Part shown: positions 21,725 to 34,935 of the stretch, one piece after another
Position numbering within the stretch: position 1 is the first letter of the stretch
Layout of the letters: every line of letters starts with the position of its first letter
Position numbers and translations under genes: made by a program
Source of the DNA: Cotesia glomerata
Lineage: Eukaryota; Arthropoda; Insecta; Hymenoptera; Braconidae
Direction of reading: 5' to 3'
NCBI RefSeq assembly: GCF_020080835.1
Contig: NC_058164.1
Span: forward strand, 22,779,510 to 22,843,509
Length of the DNA stretch: 64,000 nt
The notes under the pieces: model-generated
Told to the model about the DNA's origin: nothing
Database searches by the model: none
Seen by the model: only the letters and a program-made list of their open reading frames with translations

Positions 21725-22819
21725 ATGACACGTCGAAGTGATAATAAGCGAGCATTTTATGTTGTTCAATTCATAGAATTGCCTTTTGAAAGTATTGATG
21801 ATTACGTATGCGTGCCGTATACGTGGCTGACAGTACGTAAAGCGATGTATGACAAGGTCGTTGTTGCGTACCCTAACGACGAAGATCCTTTTGATACAAG
21901 AGATCGCGTGGAGAGAAAGGAGAGATACAATGATAAGTGGAGATTTTATATGGCTACTGTCGAATATAAATCAGGTGAGTTTAAATAAATGTATTAGTTA
22001 ATAGATTGTGCGTTACATCATTGAAGTATATTCAGATTCCGAAAATCTTATAAATTAAGAGATAATAATATTGATATATTTTCTTCAGATTCTTTCGATG
22101 ATGCAGAATTTTGGATCGCTGCGAGAAATGATTACGGACCTTTGGTTGAAGAAGAATCGAAAGTAACAGGTGAGAATCAAATTATTTTATCAGTGTTCAC
22201 AATTTTCATTGTAAATACATTTTTGAATGATACTTATTCTAGATTCCAAGCTTTCCAAATAATACTAGGAATTTTTATTTCCAGATAAGCAACCAAAGCT
22301 TCCAGTGAATAAGAAACCGCGCAGCGCCAATCAAAACCATTTGTTCAAATCCAATGATAATTTTCAGAAATCTCTACGAAAAATAGCAATCAAGCGACGA
22401 GCACAATCAGAATTAAAAGAAGAACTCGATGGAAAACGGTTGAAACTAAGGGAAGCTGCTCATTCTTCCAATGCGATTGTTAATGACGTCCAAGAGTCCA
22501 GAATTTCTATAACCCCATCAAAAGAGACGTCCAACGATAATCAAGAAACCCGCACGGATGATTTCTCAAATAACAAGTTTGCTTCACATCAATTACTAAA
22601 TTCACTGAAATTGACTGCTAATCTATGCTGTCAAAATAATGGAGCACGACGTTTAGTACCGACTCAAAAAACGGTTGAGAAGAAAATACAGCCCATGGAA
22701 ATCGAAAAAACTATCGCTACTCCTTCACAGAACTTATCGAATTTGATGGGCCGAACCATATCATTATCAACGAGCTCAGTAGAACGACAGCAACTACAGA
22801 AATCAAAAATACGCATTGG
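21725..22819 (+). CDS. Gene K: possible DUF4806-family N-terminal part, cut by a gap
   Basis: Three exons: 21725..21974, 22089..22169 and 22285..gap. Each junction is phase 1 (G|GT, AG|AT), with GTGAGT and GTGAGA donors. The first 85 residues contain FYVVQFIELPFESIDDYVCV and YTWLTVRKAMYDKVVVAYP, which recall the N-terminal module (VV-x-F ... V-P-x-x-W-L) of insect DUF4806-type proteins, a family often amplified in Hymenoptera and of unknown role. Exon 3 is basic, with a likely nuclear signal (RKIAIKRRAQSELKEELDGK), then a long Ser/Gln/Asn-rich linker. The 100-N gap removes the C-terminal part; an open stretch after the gap (22921-23049) could be its continuation. Family assignment is tentative. 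Confidence 0.5.
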
Positions 22820-22919
22820 NNNNNNNNNNNNNNNNNNNNNNNNNNNNNNNNNNNNNNNNNNNNNNNNNNNNNNNNNNNNNNNNNNNNNNNNNNNNNNNNN
22901 NNNNNNNNNNNNNNNNNNN
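22820..22919. other. Assembly gap
   Basis: 100 Ns within gene K. Confidence 0.98.
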
Positions 22920-23985
22920 ACAAAGTGAGCCTACGATACTTCAATGTGCAAGTACTGCCCGGACTAAACCGACGACGTCGAGCAATCAAGCTTCCATTGA
23001 ACCATTGATACTCCACCATCAAAGCATCAAACCCACACTGAAGCAACTATAGGCACGATTCTCAACCCTGCAATTCTAGTGAACCACTTGATACAAAGAG
23101 AAGAACACTGGAATTAAATCGCAGCCTACGCTCGGCGCTTTTTAATGGAAAAATTTTCAGAAAGACTGGAACGGAGTGATGCTAACGCGGTTTAGGACCA
23201 GTCTTTTTTGCACTATGCGCGAGGAGTAAAGACGAGAGGTTTTTTTGTGGGTAAAAATCCCACACTATCGAACATCATTGTTTGGAGTCTTAAAAAGGTT
23301 TTCCCCTTCGTAAAAAAAAAAAAAAACTTACAATATTGCTATGTAAGTAAAGCCATTCAATAATTCCAAATTATTGAGGTTTAGGATTTGAAAATTAGAG
23401 TAATTAATAACATTCTTATGATATTATTTCGGAATCACGGGTTAGACTTAATAGTCATCATTAATAGTTGTAATTTTAATTTATGTTCCTAATATTTCTG
23501 TGAGAATTATACCTCTAGATGTTATGGAGAATCAAGTTGATTAATAGTAGTTTGGTTAAAATTAGAAGTAGCCGCTGCCAAGCAGCGTGGTGTTGTTAAA
23601 TCTTTATGTAATTATTTTATATGTATGTTATGTTTTAAAGTTAATTCATTTTGTTATAAGATTAATATTAATTATTATTCCTGTCACTGACTGTTTTACA
23701 AGTATATTTTTTTCGGAGTCAAAAACTGTCAAACTAGAAAATATTTAATGTTCTAAGCTTGGAGACAAGCAAAATATTAATTGTTCCTGTAAATAGCCTG
23801 AAGTAATTATTTGGTTTATACAATAATTTATCTCAAACAGAGAGATAATTACAAAATTTTTGAGTAAATTATTTATAAACCATAGATAAGTTATAATTTT
23901 AGTTTTTAACAGGCTAATAAGACTTACAACGGAGACTGTCCAGTATCAATAACATGTATTTATATATAATTTATGAGTTTAAAAC
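22920..23985. other. Possible 3' end of gene K, then no gene seen
   Basis: 22921-23049 is open and Ser/Thr/Gln-rich to a TAG. From 23050 on, no supported frame; AT-rich from 23300. Confidence 0.35.
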
Positions 23986-23987
23986 AA

Positions 23988-24684
23988 TAAAAAAAAATTA
24001 GGAAAACGGTTGACCCTGAAGGCCATCCCTGCAACTTCCCGCTAATTCCATACTTAGGCGCTTAAAATTGCACCAATGACGTTTTTGAGCTCTTCGAGCT
24101 CAAAAATACAATTTATGGGTTATTTTGAGCTCTCCGAGCTCAAAGAGATTGCTTTTCTATGCTTTAAAGCACTTCGAGCTCAAAAGTCTGATAGAGATTT
24201 GATAAGACATCATTTCCTGAATTTTTAAACCGCAATAACTTTTGAATGAATAAACCGATTTTTACGCGGTTAGAAGCATTCGACGCAGTTTTTCAAGCCT
24301 CACAAAGAATCTCAAATTTTGAATTGATCGCGCTAGGAATTTCGGAGTTATTCCGAAAAAACACTTTTTTCGGTTTTCTTTCGTTCACGATATCTCTCGA
24401 ACGAATCAACCGATTTTGACCGGACTGGTGGCGATCGACGTGGTTTTTTGAGATTAAGAGCTGATTAGTTTTTGGAATTGAACTTTTAAGCCGTTTGAAA
24501 GTTATTCCAAAAAAACCACATTTGAAAAAAAATTTTTTTTCAGTTTTTTTAAGATTTCTCAAAATTTATTGATCTGAATCGGTCCAAATAGTTTTCAAAA
24601 TCTAAGTTTGGTCAAGCCCTTTCGAATGGTACCAACCGCGATGAAATCGATCAAGCCGTTCAAAAGTTATAAGCGGTTCACATA

Positions 24685-24750
<66 letters not shown>

Positions 24751-24897
24751 GTGACAACCTCGCGGGGATAGTCAGGGAAGCTTCCTGTGACCTTCAAACG
24801 TCGAAATCTGATGAAAACTCGATTTTTGCAAAACGGGGTGAAAACAATAACTTCCCGATTTTTGAAAATCTTCGATTTTCTTAGCGGAAAGTTAAAC
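23988..24897 (-). mobile_element. Repeat Z, copy 1
   Basis: Begins TTAGGAAAACGGTTGACCCT and ends CTTAGCGGAAAGTTAA, the reverse of copies at 39231-41983 and 53714-55010. The ends form short inverted repeats (ACTTCCCGCTA / TAGCGGGAAGT). The interior has several diverged repeats of CAAAATCGGTTGATTCGTTC and GAGCTCGAAGAGCTC types plus a dinucleotide tract. No transposase frame, so non-autonomous or a satellite-like unit. Confidence 0.65.
24688..24750. repeat. (CA)n microsatellite inside repeat Z
   Basis: About 30 uninterrupted CA units. Each copy of repeat Z has a CA/TG tract at the same internal position. Confidence 0.95.
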
Positions 24898-24899
24898 AT

Positions 24900-25930
24900 G
24901 AGAAGTGTATTGTTTTGGTGGATAAAATGTGTTTTATTGCATCTTTTTATTTATAAAATGAGCATAACTGACATGCAAATTTTACACAGGCTCAACTAAT
25001 CATCGAACAAAAACAGTTCTATTAATAGCAGCAGCATCTGCCTAAACAAAAATTTTGCGAGGCCCTGATACACGCGAAACTCGCATAAATAACTGTACTA
25101 CATTGGTATTTGTAATAAATTCTTCCGCTGTACGCGATGAATCACTCTATTCAAGAGGCCTTTAGGTGCGCATAATTTGCTTGAAACAATATTGACACGT
25201 AAATTCTGATAAATTAACCACAATTCGAGTTCAAGCGAAGTTTCGAGCCAAACAAAGCAACAGCGTAATTAATTAGAGCTACACGTTCTATATCAGTGAA
25301 AAAAGAAGTTCTGTATTGATTGGTTGACTGCGCATGTGCGCGTGGGTGTTTCTTCGTCACGAAATGACCTGACTCATCCATATTAATTAACCTCAAATAG
25401 AAAGTACATGAAAACTTGGCAGCTAGCCATTGAAAACCCGCCAAACAAGATTAGAATCGACTCATCAATTTTGTTTCTAGAAGTTTTAGTATGTTTTTGA
25501 AGCAAGATTGTTTACTCTCTTATTTCTGCTGGAGCATATCTATGATGTAAATCAGCAAGTAATTTACTGCGCAATAGCTCAATTTTGTAAAAATATTCTA
25601 TTAGTAATGTCCTCGTGACTACTATAGTCTCAAATTACCATTAAGTTGGGTTGGTTTTGATTAATTATTATTCTTGGTAATGAAACGTAATTTAATTAGC
25701 GGAAAATGTTCGCAGCTGCGTAATAAAGGAAACATTGCGTGTTTGTTTATGATTACATACTCTAAAGACTCAGGAAATACGACGACAATAACTAACAAAT
25801 GTACACATAAACATTTTCCTTATCAAAAATTTCACATCGGTATATTATATTATCTGATGTCGTACCCAGTAAATCCATTAACGTAATTATGACATCACGT
25901 GAATTTAAGTTCTACGTAAGATGTAAGTCA
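24900..25930. other. No gene seen
   Basis: AT-rich sequence without supported coding or repeat structure. Confidence 0.5.
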
Positions 25931-25935
25931 TACCC

Positions 25936-27780
25936 GAGTCGAAATTTCGATCGGATATTGAACCTTCTGATCCAAAATTGATCGTACTTTGAGCTCCATC
26001 CCGACTAGAAATTTCAGTGAGGCAGTGATTTGGCGCAAGTAAGGCATGCCGAATTCCAAACTTGCAATAAGTGAGACATCCAAACCAGGCCGAAGTTTGG
26101 GATGTAACACAGCTGCGAGGATCAGCCTAACTTGGCTTCCTGATTAGGTTGCAGTTTGGAAACCAAATTCGCAACGAAGAATCCAAATCTAATTCTTTCT
26201 TGATTTTTAGCTTTTTTATTATCAAGCGAAAATTAATAATAACAAATGCTTATTTCTTTATCTTCTTTTATTATTTTAAGGATAAATATTAAATTTAGGA
26301 CTAAATTTTTTAAATATTTCATGAATAAAAAACAAATTCTTTGTTGCTTTTATTTAATATTATTTTTATTATTTAATTTTATTTTTTCTGTAATTTTTTT
26401 TTTTGTTTTTTGGAGCGTTTTTTAATGTGAAGAGGTTTTTTTGATTGGTAGATTTGATAAGTCAAGGGGGAAGGAGATGATAGAGGAGTTAGATACACTA
26501 ATCACACATAATACTTAACTTTACTTCACACTCGCCTTAATAGTAATTATAATTAGTAATTATTAATTATTAAAAATTGTACATTTCGAACGCGAGACTC
26601 GAACACGGTACCCGACGCGCGAGGGCCCTATACCATACCGCGACGCTACGCCGATGATGAGCGACCTCTTACTTCAAGATACTTATAAGCACAACCAATG
26701 TTCGGCTTGCCTAATTTAAAACAAATAAGATTCGAATTGGGCTAGCCTAAGTTCGGAAAGCCAAGTTCTCTCCAAACTAGTAAAACTCAGGTTATCGTTA
26801 CTTGAAACCAGTTCGGCGTTCCCAAGATATATCAGACTTAAGGAATCCATTAAACTTTCCTAGTTACGTTCAAATATGGCAAGCCAAACATTTCGTTCTG
26901 CCTACCTTCGTTTTTATGAGGTACAACCTAGGCAAGCCAAACTTGCCCCGAATTGGTTCTTCGGCATATGCCTCACTGAAATTTCTAGTCGGGTACATGA
27001 GACACCATGTTTATATGTACAATATACAAATACTCTCATAAATACACACTTTTATATGTATAGAACTAAAAGGCTTAACCTTGGAAAGACTTGAAGCCAA
27101 ATATCTTCTCCCACTCCGTTTTAGAGTATTTTGGCAAGAAACGCCGAAGTTCGTCAAACGTTTGGAATGCCTAACTTGCAGGAAATTATAAAATCCAAAG
27201 GTTTACGGAAGTTCGGTTTGCCAAACTTAAAAGTAATTGGGGCCATCTATGGTAAGACGAAGTTTGGCGAATGTTTGGAATACCTAACTTGCAGGAAATT
27301 ATAAAATCTAAAGGCTTACGAAAGTTCGGTTTACCAAACTTAAAGGTAATTAGGGACATTTATGGCAAGCCAAACTTCGGCAAATCTTTGGTTATCGTTA
27401 CTTCCAGCTAGTCAGGCATTCCAAAGGTTCACCGAAGTTCGGCTTGCCATAGATGTCCCAAATTACATACAAATTTGGCATGCCAATCTTCGTTTTGCCT
27501 AACGTGGATTTAAGAAGGCGCAAATTAGGCTTGCCTAAGTTAGCCAAGCCAAACTTGCCCCTTACTAATTCTTCGGCATTCCTCACTACGATTTCTAGTC
27601 GGCATGGTCCGACTAGTTCGTATATTGAACTTCCTGATCCGAAATTGATCTTACTTTGAGCTCCATGGTCCGACTAGTTCCGATTTTGAACGCCTTGGAC
27701 GTACTGTTTACCGAGAAATCGGATTTTGAACTCCTTGGTCCGACCGTTCATCGAGAGATCCGACTTTAAACATTCAAGTC
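25936..27780. repeat. Complex repeat with GGCAAGCCAAAC motifs
   Basis: A 45-base block (TATTGAACCTTCTGATCCAA ... GAGCTCCAT) occurs near both ends, at about 25958-26003 and 27621-27666, in the same orientation. Between 26700 and 27560 the words GGCAAGCCAAACTT and AAGTTCGGCTTGCC recur many times on both strands, and a 100-base block (GTTTGGAATGCCTAACTTGC) repeats at about 27160 and 27268. No coding frame fits. Probably a composite non-autonomous element or young satellite. Confidence 0.55.
26585..26660 (-). ncRNA. tRNA-derived sequence (possible SINE)
   Basis: On the minus strand, TAGCGTCGCGGTATGG resembles an A box and GTGTTCGAGTCTCGCG a B box, spaced as in tRNA genes. GC-rich against AT-rich flanks. 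Confidence 0.35.
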
Positions 27781-28900
27781 CGATAAAAGTAATAAATAAA
27801 ATTTTATTAATTATAAATAATTATTGAACAAATTAAACTAATCACAAAAATAATGTCTGTCCATATTAACCTGTAACTTGCATGGATTTATTCTATTTAT
27901 CTATACACTTATTATGTTTTTATAATTCCTCAAGCGCAATATAATTTGTGTTAAATTACATTTTTCGAGAAATAGTTCGATTTTTTTTTTTTTTTCAAAT
28001 CGTATCAATATATAAAGATAATAATATAATACGTGTTGAAATTAAGAAATTTTAAACACATAGATCAGAAATATATTTACATGATAAAATACATCAGTTT
28101 TAAAAAATGTAAAAACCCACTAGGAAATACTATTAAAAATAATTATTTATTACTTGTAAAGAATTTTTTCACAATATATATTCTTCAAATAAAGATGTAA
28201 TTATAATAAATTCATACATATTTTTAATTGAAAAAAAATAAGTTTTAAATATACTTTTGATGTAATATTTAATACATAAAATGTAATTAGATTTTTGGCG
28301 AAAATCGTGATAAAAATTAATGGATACTTCTATTATTCTCGTTCCGTGTTATTTATCGGTACTGTTCCATAGATTTCTGTCTAAATTTTTACATGCTTTT
28401 TATTAGTTTCAATTATATGTTTGTTTGTAACCGACTCCTTTGTATTTGATTTTGACCCACTTCAAATAGTCAGACTTCATTTACTTCGTAGACTTATCGA
28501 GGACCGATGATAATACACTAATTTGATAAGATTATTCCATTATCCTAAATAGGATCACTAAGATTGAATGATTTTTTCACGCATCCTTTGCGTGAGAGCA
28601 AGAGAGAGGGCAAGCGCGTGGTCTTGCGCATGCGTACCTCTGATTCGAGCACTCGGCTCGGCACAATAGTCAAAGCTACATCTCTCTTTAGAACTTTTCA
28701 GTGTCGCTTTTATTGTGCTCTCTAATTTCCGTAATTAATAAAATTCTTTAAATCTAATAAAAACTAGCAAAATTAAGTATTGTAGAGCAAAAATTGCTTT
28801 ACATAGTGATATATAAAACCACATAATTCGTTAACATTTAATTGCGAAAATTGGTATAAATAAAATGTAAATTAAATAAGAAAAATAGTTAAGGTTAAGT
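27781..28900. other. No gene seen; likely 5' region of the LINE in its last part
   Basis: AT-rich, with a GC-richer patch at 28570-28680 that could be the LINE promoter. Confidence 0.4.
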
Positions 28901-29205
28901 TTTGTTGTGTCAGGCGCATCAGTTACGCGCATTTTCTCCAGACGTCATTATATTATAATTGTATTGGTGTTAACCAAGCAGCATACTTGTACTTTAAACC
29001 ATATATATTCTATGTGCGGGTATAGTGAAGCTTGTGTCATAGTGCTGTATATTGTACTAGCTCCTGTCCTATATTTGAAACTGTAAACATTGAAGTCACT
29101 CATAAAACAAGTAATACTTATAATTTGACAGTTGATAAAATTTCTCTGTTTTCTAATTGCCATTGTGACGATATAGATAGTTTGTTATGTCAGTGTAAAA
29201 GTGTT

Positions 29206-30558
29206 ATGTCAGTGTCGACTGAAACTTGCTACAGATGTAAAGCTGTCGTAAAGACTGCATTCACCTGTGAAAATTGTGTTAAATCATTTCATCAAAGTTG
29301 TGCTAGGGACTACATTAAAGGTCGGCCCCCAACTGATTGTTGTAGAACTCAGTTTGCATATCTTCTGAAAATTCTTGACTTAAAAACTCAGAATTCAAAT
29401 AATCGTCTGAATTCACTGAGATCAGTAAAGTCCCAAAACTCTTCAACATCAAGTTTCAAATCAGCGAAGTCCTCATCAAATTCATCAAACAAATTAACCA
29501 ACGAAAAGTCACAATCAGGTTATCCATCACCAATTACTCCAACGTTTCTATTATCACCGAGTCGTGATACTATTTTCTCACCTGCAACAATGAGCACTGC
29601 AACGACTAGTGACAATCAAAATGAGAAAGAGTCAACTACCACAAATTCAATCCCAATTGCTGATACAGAATCTCAAGACAAGCTACCTGAGGGATGGTCT
29701 ACTATGTCAAACTCTGAAATGCTAACAGCAGTAATGCGATCTTTATCTTCTCAAAAAGTAGTATTAGCTCAGATCTCTAGTTTAAATAGTAGCTTAAAAA
29801 CTATGTTTGCTAAAATAGATAATCTTGGTAAGCGTATAGACAGCCTTCAAAATGAACAAACCAAGGCTAAAGAAAAATTAGCTGATTTGAGTAGTAGTAT
29901 AATCACGAACTCACAAAAAATAAATGATGTCAACTTGGAACTTGAAGCTCTGAAGACAGAATCAACTGAAATGGCCAAAACTCTGGCGGGTGTTTTACAA
30001 AGTAAAACTTCAACATCTTCGTCTTCGTCTGAGTTAGTAATTTCCGGTATTCCAGAGTCAGTCTCAACAGGATCAACACCAATGGATATTGCTTCAAGTG
30101 GATTTAAAGAATTAAATATATCAGAATTAATTCCTAATATACTCTCAATTAGGAAAATGGAGAAGAAATCGACTAATGTTGATAGTATTACTAGAAATCA
30201 TAATATTAATTATGTCACTAATTTTACTAAATCTAGACCGGTTTTGTACACTTACATTCTTAAAATGATATTACCCCAATTCCGTGATCACATTATTTAC
30301 ATAAAGAGAAAACATAAAATATTAATCGTAAAAAATGTTTTTCCGACCTTAGTAAATAATTCCTTCAAAGGCAATATTTATTTAAATGAATTTTTACATC
30401 CAGAGATGCATAAACTATTAATTAGTACGAAACTTAAAGCTAAAAATTTAAATTTTAAATATGTTTGGGTGCAAGATGGATCTATTTTTGTTAAGCAAAA
30501 TGATAATTCGAATAAAATTAAAATTAGTTCTGAGTCAGAGCTAAGTAAGCTTGATTAA
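29206..30558 (+). CDS. CR1-type LINE ORF1 protein
   Basis: 450 codons from the ATG at 29206 (the frame is open further upstream). It starts with a zinc-binding PHD-like finger (CYRCKAVVKTAFTCENC ... FHQSCARDY), then a Ser/Thr/Asn-rich linker, a coiled-coil stretch (about residues 180-275: IDNLGKRIDSLQNEQTKAKE), and a C-terminal domain with VISGIPES and YVWVQDGSIFVKQ. That last domain resembles the baculovirus FP-like fold found in ORF1 proteins of many insect LINEs; it binds the element RNA. A PHD finger in ORF1 is typical of CR1/L2-type elements. The frame is intact. Confidence 0.75.
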   Translation: MSVSTETCYRCKAVVKTAFTCENCVKSFHQSCARDYIKGRPPTDCCRTQFAYLLKILDLKTQNSNNRLNSLRSVKSQNSSTSSFKSAKSSSNSSNKLTNEKSQSGYPSPITPTFLLSPSRDTIFSPATMSTATTSDNQNEKESTTTNSIPIADTESQDKLPEGWSTMSNSEMLTAVMRSLSSQKVVLAQISSLNSSLKTMFAKIDNLGKRIDSLQNEQTKAKEKLADLSSSIITNSQKINDVNLELEALKTESTEMAKTLAGVLQSKTSTSSSSSELVISGIPESVSTGSTPMDIASSGFKELNISELIPNILSIRKMEKKSTNVDSITRNHNINYVTNFTKSRPVLYTYILKMILPQFRDHIIYIKRKHKILIVKNVFPTLVNNSFKGNIYLNEFLHPEMHKLLISTKLKAKNLNFKYVWVQDGSIFVKQNDNSNKIKISSESELSKLD

Positions 30559-33457
30559 CATTTTTCTGATTTAACTAAAACTAACAGCTGTAATTCTAAG
30601 TTTATTAAATTATTAAGTTTAAATATAAATAGTGTAAATAGCAATATTAATCAACTCATTAATTTAGTTGCTGAGATTCAACCTCATATTGTTGCATTAA
30701 CAGAAACATGGCTAAAGCCTATTATTAACAACTCTTTATTTAATCTAGATAACTATACAATTTTCAGACGAGATCGTAACGTTACTCACTCAGACACTGG
30801 TCGACTACTAAAAGGTGGAGGTGTTGCTTGTCTAATCCATAGAACATTAAAAGCTAAATTACTGCACATATCTACCTCGGATCACCTTAATGAACCTGAA
30901 TTTTTGATTATTGATATAACTTCAACATCTGGTTCTCATATTATACTATCAGTCATATATAAAAGTTCGGGAGGAAATCTTTTAAATAATTTCTTTGATA
31001 TCCATTCAAAATTAACTACAAATTACAAAAATTTCATTATTACAGGCGACCTAAACTGTGAACTACTTGACTCAACTTATATCTCCAAGCACCTAAAAAC
31101 ATTTATCTCAGAACTATCAATTCATTGTGTGCCTTATAACTCAACGCATCATATTAGGAATAAAGATTCTTGGTTGGATGTGGTATTATTAGATAATAAA
31201 AGTAAACTTGGGTCATTTTATAAATCGAATCAACCATTTATCAACGGCCATGATTTTTTATATTGTGAATATTTGCTCGAGGTTCCTAAGCAAAATAAAA
31301 AAATAGTTACATACCGGAGATTCTCTGACTTAAATTACACTGCGTTATCAAACTCTCTTATGCTGTCGTTAAATATAGGAAGAGACCCTCTGAATGATCT
31401 CGATCCAAATTCTCTACTTGATATTTTTCAAACCAATGTTTTAAATGTCCTCGATGAGTTTGCACCATTATACTCGCGTACAGTCTTTCGTTCGCTTAAT
31501 CCATGGTTTACTAAAGAATTAAAAATTAAATATAGAGAACGTGATGCTGTTTATAAAAGAGCAAAAAGATATAACGATACGGATCTTTTTCAACTTTTTA
31601 AAAGAATGAGGAAAGAGCTGAAACACGAAATAAGTCGTGCTCGTGAAAATTATTTAAAAAAACTCTCTGTCCAATCTACCTTACGGAACTAAAATTTGGA
31701 GTAAGCTAAAACACCTAGGCCTTGTAAAACGTACTACATCTTCTCCTCTAAATCATTTCGAACCGTCTGACCTAAACGAACATTTTGCAGCTATGGTACG
31801 TCAACATCCAGCATGCGACCATCAATTTGTAAATTCACTTTTCCAATTACATAAAAGTAAAGTAAATTCTTCCTTTACTTGGACCGAAATAGACATAGTT
31901 GATGTAACTAAAGCTCTACACTTGACTCTTCAAAAATCTAAAGGGAATAGTCCAGATGGACTTGATCTTAGATGATTAAAAAATCACGTTCCTCAAATTT
32001 CAATCTTTCTTACAGCACTTTTTAATCGGTCATTAGACACTGGAGTTTTCCCTCATGCATGGAAAGCAATATTTATAATACCCATCAATAAAGTAACTTC
32101 CCCAAAATCATTATCAGATACGCGCCCACTAGCCAATACATCCCATTTGAGCAAGGTTTTTGAGAGACTTATTGCAAATCAGGTAATAAGTTACTTAGAA
32201 GATAATGAGCTGTTTAATAAATATCAATCAGGGTTTAGGAAACATCATAGCACTCAATCAGCCTTACTAAGACTTATAGATGATATTAGACGTTCCATGG
32301 ATGAAAACAAGCTAACTCTTGATGTCCTATTTGATCTAACAAAAGCTTTTGATTATGTTAATCCAAGAGTAATTTTGACTACACTAGTTGAACTTGGTTT
32401 TTCGAGTGAGACCATTTCTTGGTTTTTCTCGTACTCGACCAATCGAACCCAATCAGTTGTAAATGAAATGGGCTTATCTGTAAAATTCCTAGAAACTACC
32501 TCTGGAGTCCCACAAGGCTCAGTTCTTGGACCGATATTATTTTTAATAGTAATGAACTCGGTAGCTAAGCGATTAATTTATACAAATTATGGTCTGTTTG
32601 CGGATGATCAATTCATTTACCTTCATTTCTATGACTATCAACTACAAGACGCTATTAGACAAATTACGATTGATGCTCAGGCTGTTGCTGATTGGACAAG
32701 AGAGAATGGCTTGCAATTGAATCTATCCAAAACTAAAACAATGATACTTGGCTCAAGTACTAAGCTGAAAAAGTTACAAGCAAATGGTATTCCACCAATT
32801 TTTATTGACGGATTCCTACTTCCTTACGTAGAGTCAACTAAGTGCTTAGATCTTCATATCATAAATAACTTATCTTGGAGTTTGCATGTATCAAAGACTG
32901 TAAATAAAATTAATTCAGCGTTATATAGTTTAAAAATAAGAAAAAACATCTATACTAAAGACATTAGGAGGTTATTAGTCTCAGCAACTATATTACCACT
33001 TATTGACTATTGTTCTATAGTATTAACTAGTTGTACTGCTGATGAGAATTGCAAATTACAACGTTCATTAAATACAGCGATTCTTTTTATTTATAATTTG
33101 AAAAAGGATGAACATATTACACCATATAGACGAGAGCTTGGATGGCTATCAGTAAAAAGCCGCCGAATGTACTACTTAGCATGTTATTTTTATAAATTGT
33201 TGAATATAGGTAAACCTAGCTACTTACGAGAACTATTTATTGAAGATATTGATACTAGACATTCTGTAAGACTTGCAGCAAAAAAGAATTATGTAAATTT
33301 CAAGTTACCTAAATTTACGACAGCTATTTATGAGTTATCATTTGTAGTTACTTGCATTCGTCGTTGGGAAGATTTACCAATCGATATGATAAATGCTCCC
33401 AGTTTAGAAATTTTTAAAAATAAGCTTTATAATTACCTTTTTAATCTAGACTTCTAA
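30559..33457 (+). pseudogene. CR1-type LINE ORF2: endonuclease and reverse transcriptase, broken
   Basis: The frame directly follows the ORF1 stop. The AP-endonuclease part (to 31692) shows LNINSVNSN, ALTETWL, GGGVACL, FIITGDLNCELL and DSWLDVVLL; the usual last S-D-H box reads NGHDFLY. A frameshift near 31675-31690 moves to a second frame and a TGA sits at 31973-31975. From 32000 the reverse transcriptase is open to the end: NKYQSGFRKHHST, FDLTKAFDYVNP, GVPQGSVLGPILFL and the catalytic GLFADDQF (F/Y-A-D-D). The C-terminal part is ordinary for the group. Two lesions make this copy inactive. It copies itself by target-primed reverse transcription in intact form. Confidence 0.8.
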
Positions 33458-33790
33458 ATCCAAACTAAATTTTCAGTTAAATCTCTAAAATTATTAAAAT
33501 CAATAAAAGTTATTAAATCACTAAAATTATTCAAATTAAAATCTTTAAATCATAATCATAAATATTGTAATCTATTAGTTCTAATTCTCACTTAAACAGT
33601 TTCTTCAAAATTAGCATATAAGCAATATTACCTTTACTAATATTTTATTATGTATAATTATATATAAGTTCTAATTATTATGTTTAGATTAAAAATTTAA
33701 AAATGTATTGTATTCACAAAATGTATATTTTTCTTTTACCATCTGGCCAGTGAAGGCTTTGGCATAAATCAATAAATTCAATTCAAAGCA
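33458..33790 (+). mobile_element. 3' end of the CR1-type LINE
   Basis: AT-rich 3' untranslated region ending near GTGAAGGCTTTGGCATAAAT and CAATAAATTCAATTCAA. No poly(A) run is seen, which suits CR1-type elements that end in short repeats. Confidence 0.5.
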
Positions 33791-34011
33791 ATAGTCATAA
33801 TTACAGTTACTTATATATAGTAATTACGAAATTAATAGTAGTTAAAAATAAATAAACCTAACTCCAAAGTAGAAAATAAATTATAGTATAAAAAAACTAA
33901 AAAACACGCTTTTTATAGAAAACCAAACTAAAAAATAAAAAATAAATTTTAATAAATTTGAATTAAGAATAGTGTAAAAAATTTTATTAAATATAAATTA
34001 ATAGAACTGTA
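33791..34011. other. No gene seen
   Basis: AT-rich. Confidence 0.5.
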
Positions 34012-34181
34012 AATAAGAAAAAAATGTATTTTCATTTTAAAAAAAGCGTGGGGTGCTTTTTAAGATATTGTTGAAATAATAATCCATCTACTTATATCTG
34101 TCAATGAAATATTTATAGCTATTGACACTATGCATCCCACGCTTTTTTTACAATAAAATAGATTTTTTTCTTATTTACACT
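34012..34181. mobile_element. Short hairpin MITE
   Basis: GTAAATAAGAAAAAAATGTA opens and its imperfect complement TTTTTTTCTTATTTAC closes about 170 bases. Inner arms AAAAAAAGCGTGGG and CCCACGCTTTTTTT match. Non-coding. Confidence 0.65.
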
Positions 34182-34935
34182 ATTATTAATTATATTTATC
34201 AAAATTTATTTTCTCTTTTTTAGTTTGTTTTAAACTATTATTTATTATATAGAAGCAAGGTGTTACTAATGATTCTATCGCGACAGCTTCAATGTTTTCA
34301 GTTTTATAGCACTTACATAAGAATGATCTGCTATCATTTAAAAAATTATCAGCATTAGCAACAACTACGTTATTTGCAACTACTCCACGAATAACAGTAA
34401 AGTGATGTTTAATTTTACAATTACGAATGTTTTGTAAATAAATACAGTGCGACCATTGCATAAAACAATAAATCAGTCTAAAACAGATAGTTATTTTTTA
34501 GATACTGCACCACTGAAGATTGTATTTGCAAGTTATCTTTATACATTTCAGAGAGATACAGCTTATTTTTTTCATAAGCCTCAATTGACAAATACTTAAG
34601 TATAGTCTTATAGTAATATTATCAATTAATAATTCACTTCATTGCATTTCAAGCATAATTATTAATAGAATATCAACATTTTCACTGAGTCAGGCAAATG
34701 GATCAATGAGTGTATATTTAATTTATTATTTAACCAAAACAATTACATATCGTTAAAATTGATTTGGTCTTAAAACAATTAAAATATAATAATTAACAGT
34801 TGAATTTTTAATAATATTTTTATTTTTTTAAATTTTTAATTTGCGTATACTTGATAAGTGAAGCTTTGATAGGTTATCATTGGTTCCAGTTCTAATTAAA
34901 ACAAACCACCAGTTTATGCGATTAGAAGATGGACT
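34182..34935. other. No gene seen
   Basis: A 91-codon minus-strand frame is present (stop at 34186) but has no leader, motif or promoter that would support it. Confidence 0.45.

Noticed and set aside
27398..27659. Short frames in the GGCAAGCC region
   Set aside because: Both strands open by repeat composition; no coding features.
34186..34461. 91-codon minus-strand frame
   Set aside because: No recognisable domain, leader or promoter, in AT-rich repeat-bordered DNA.
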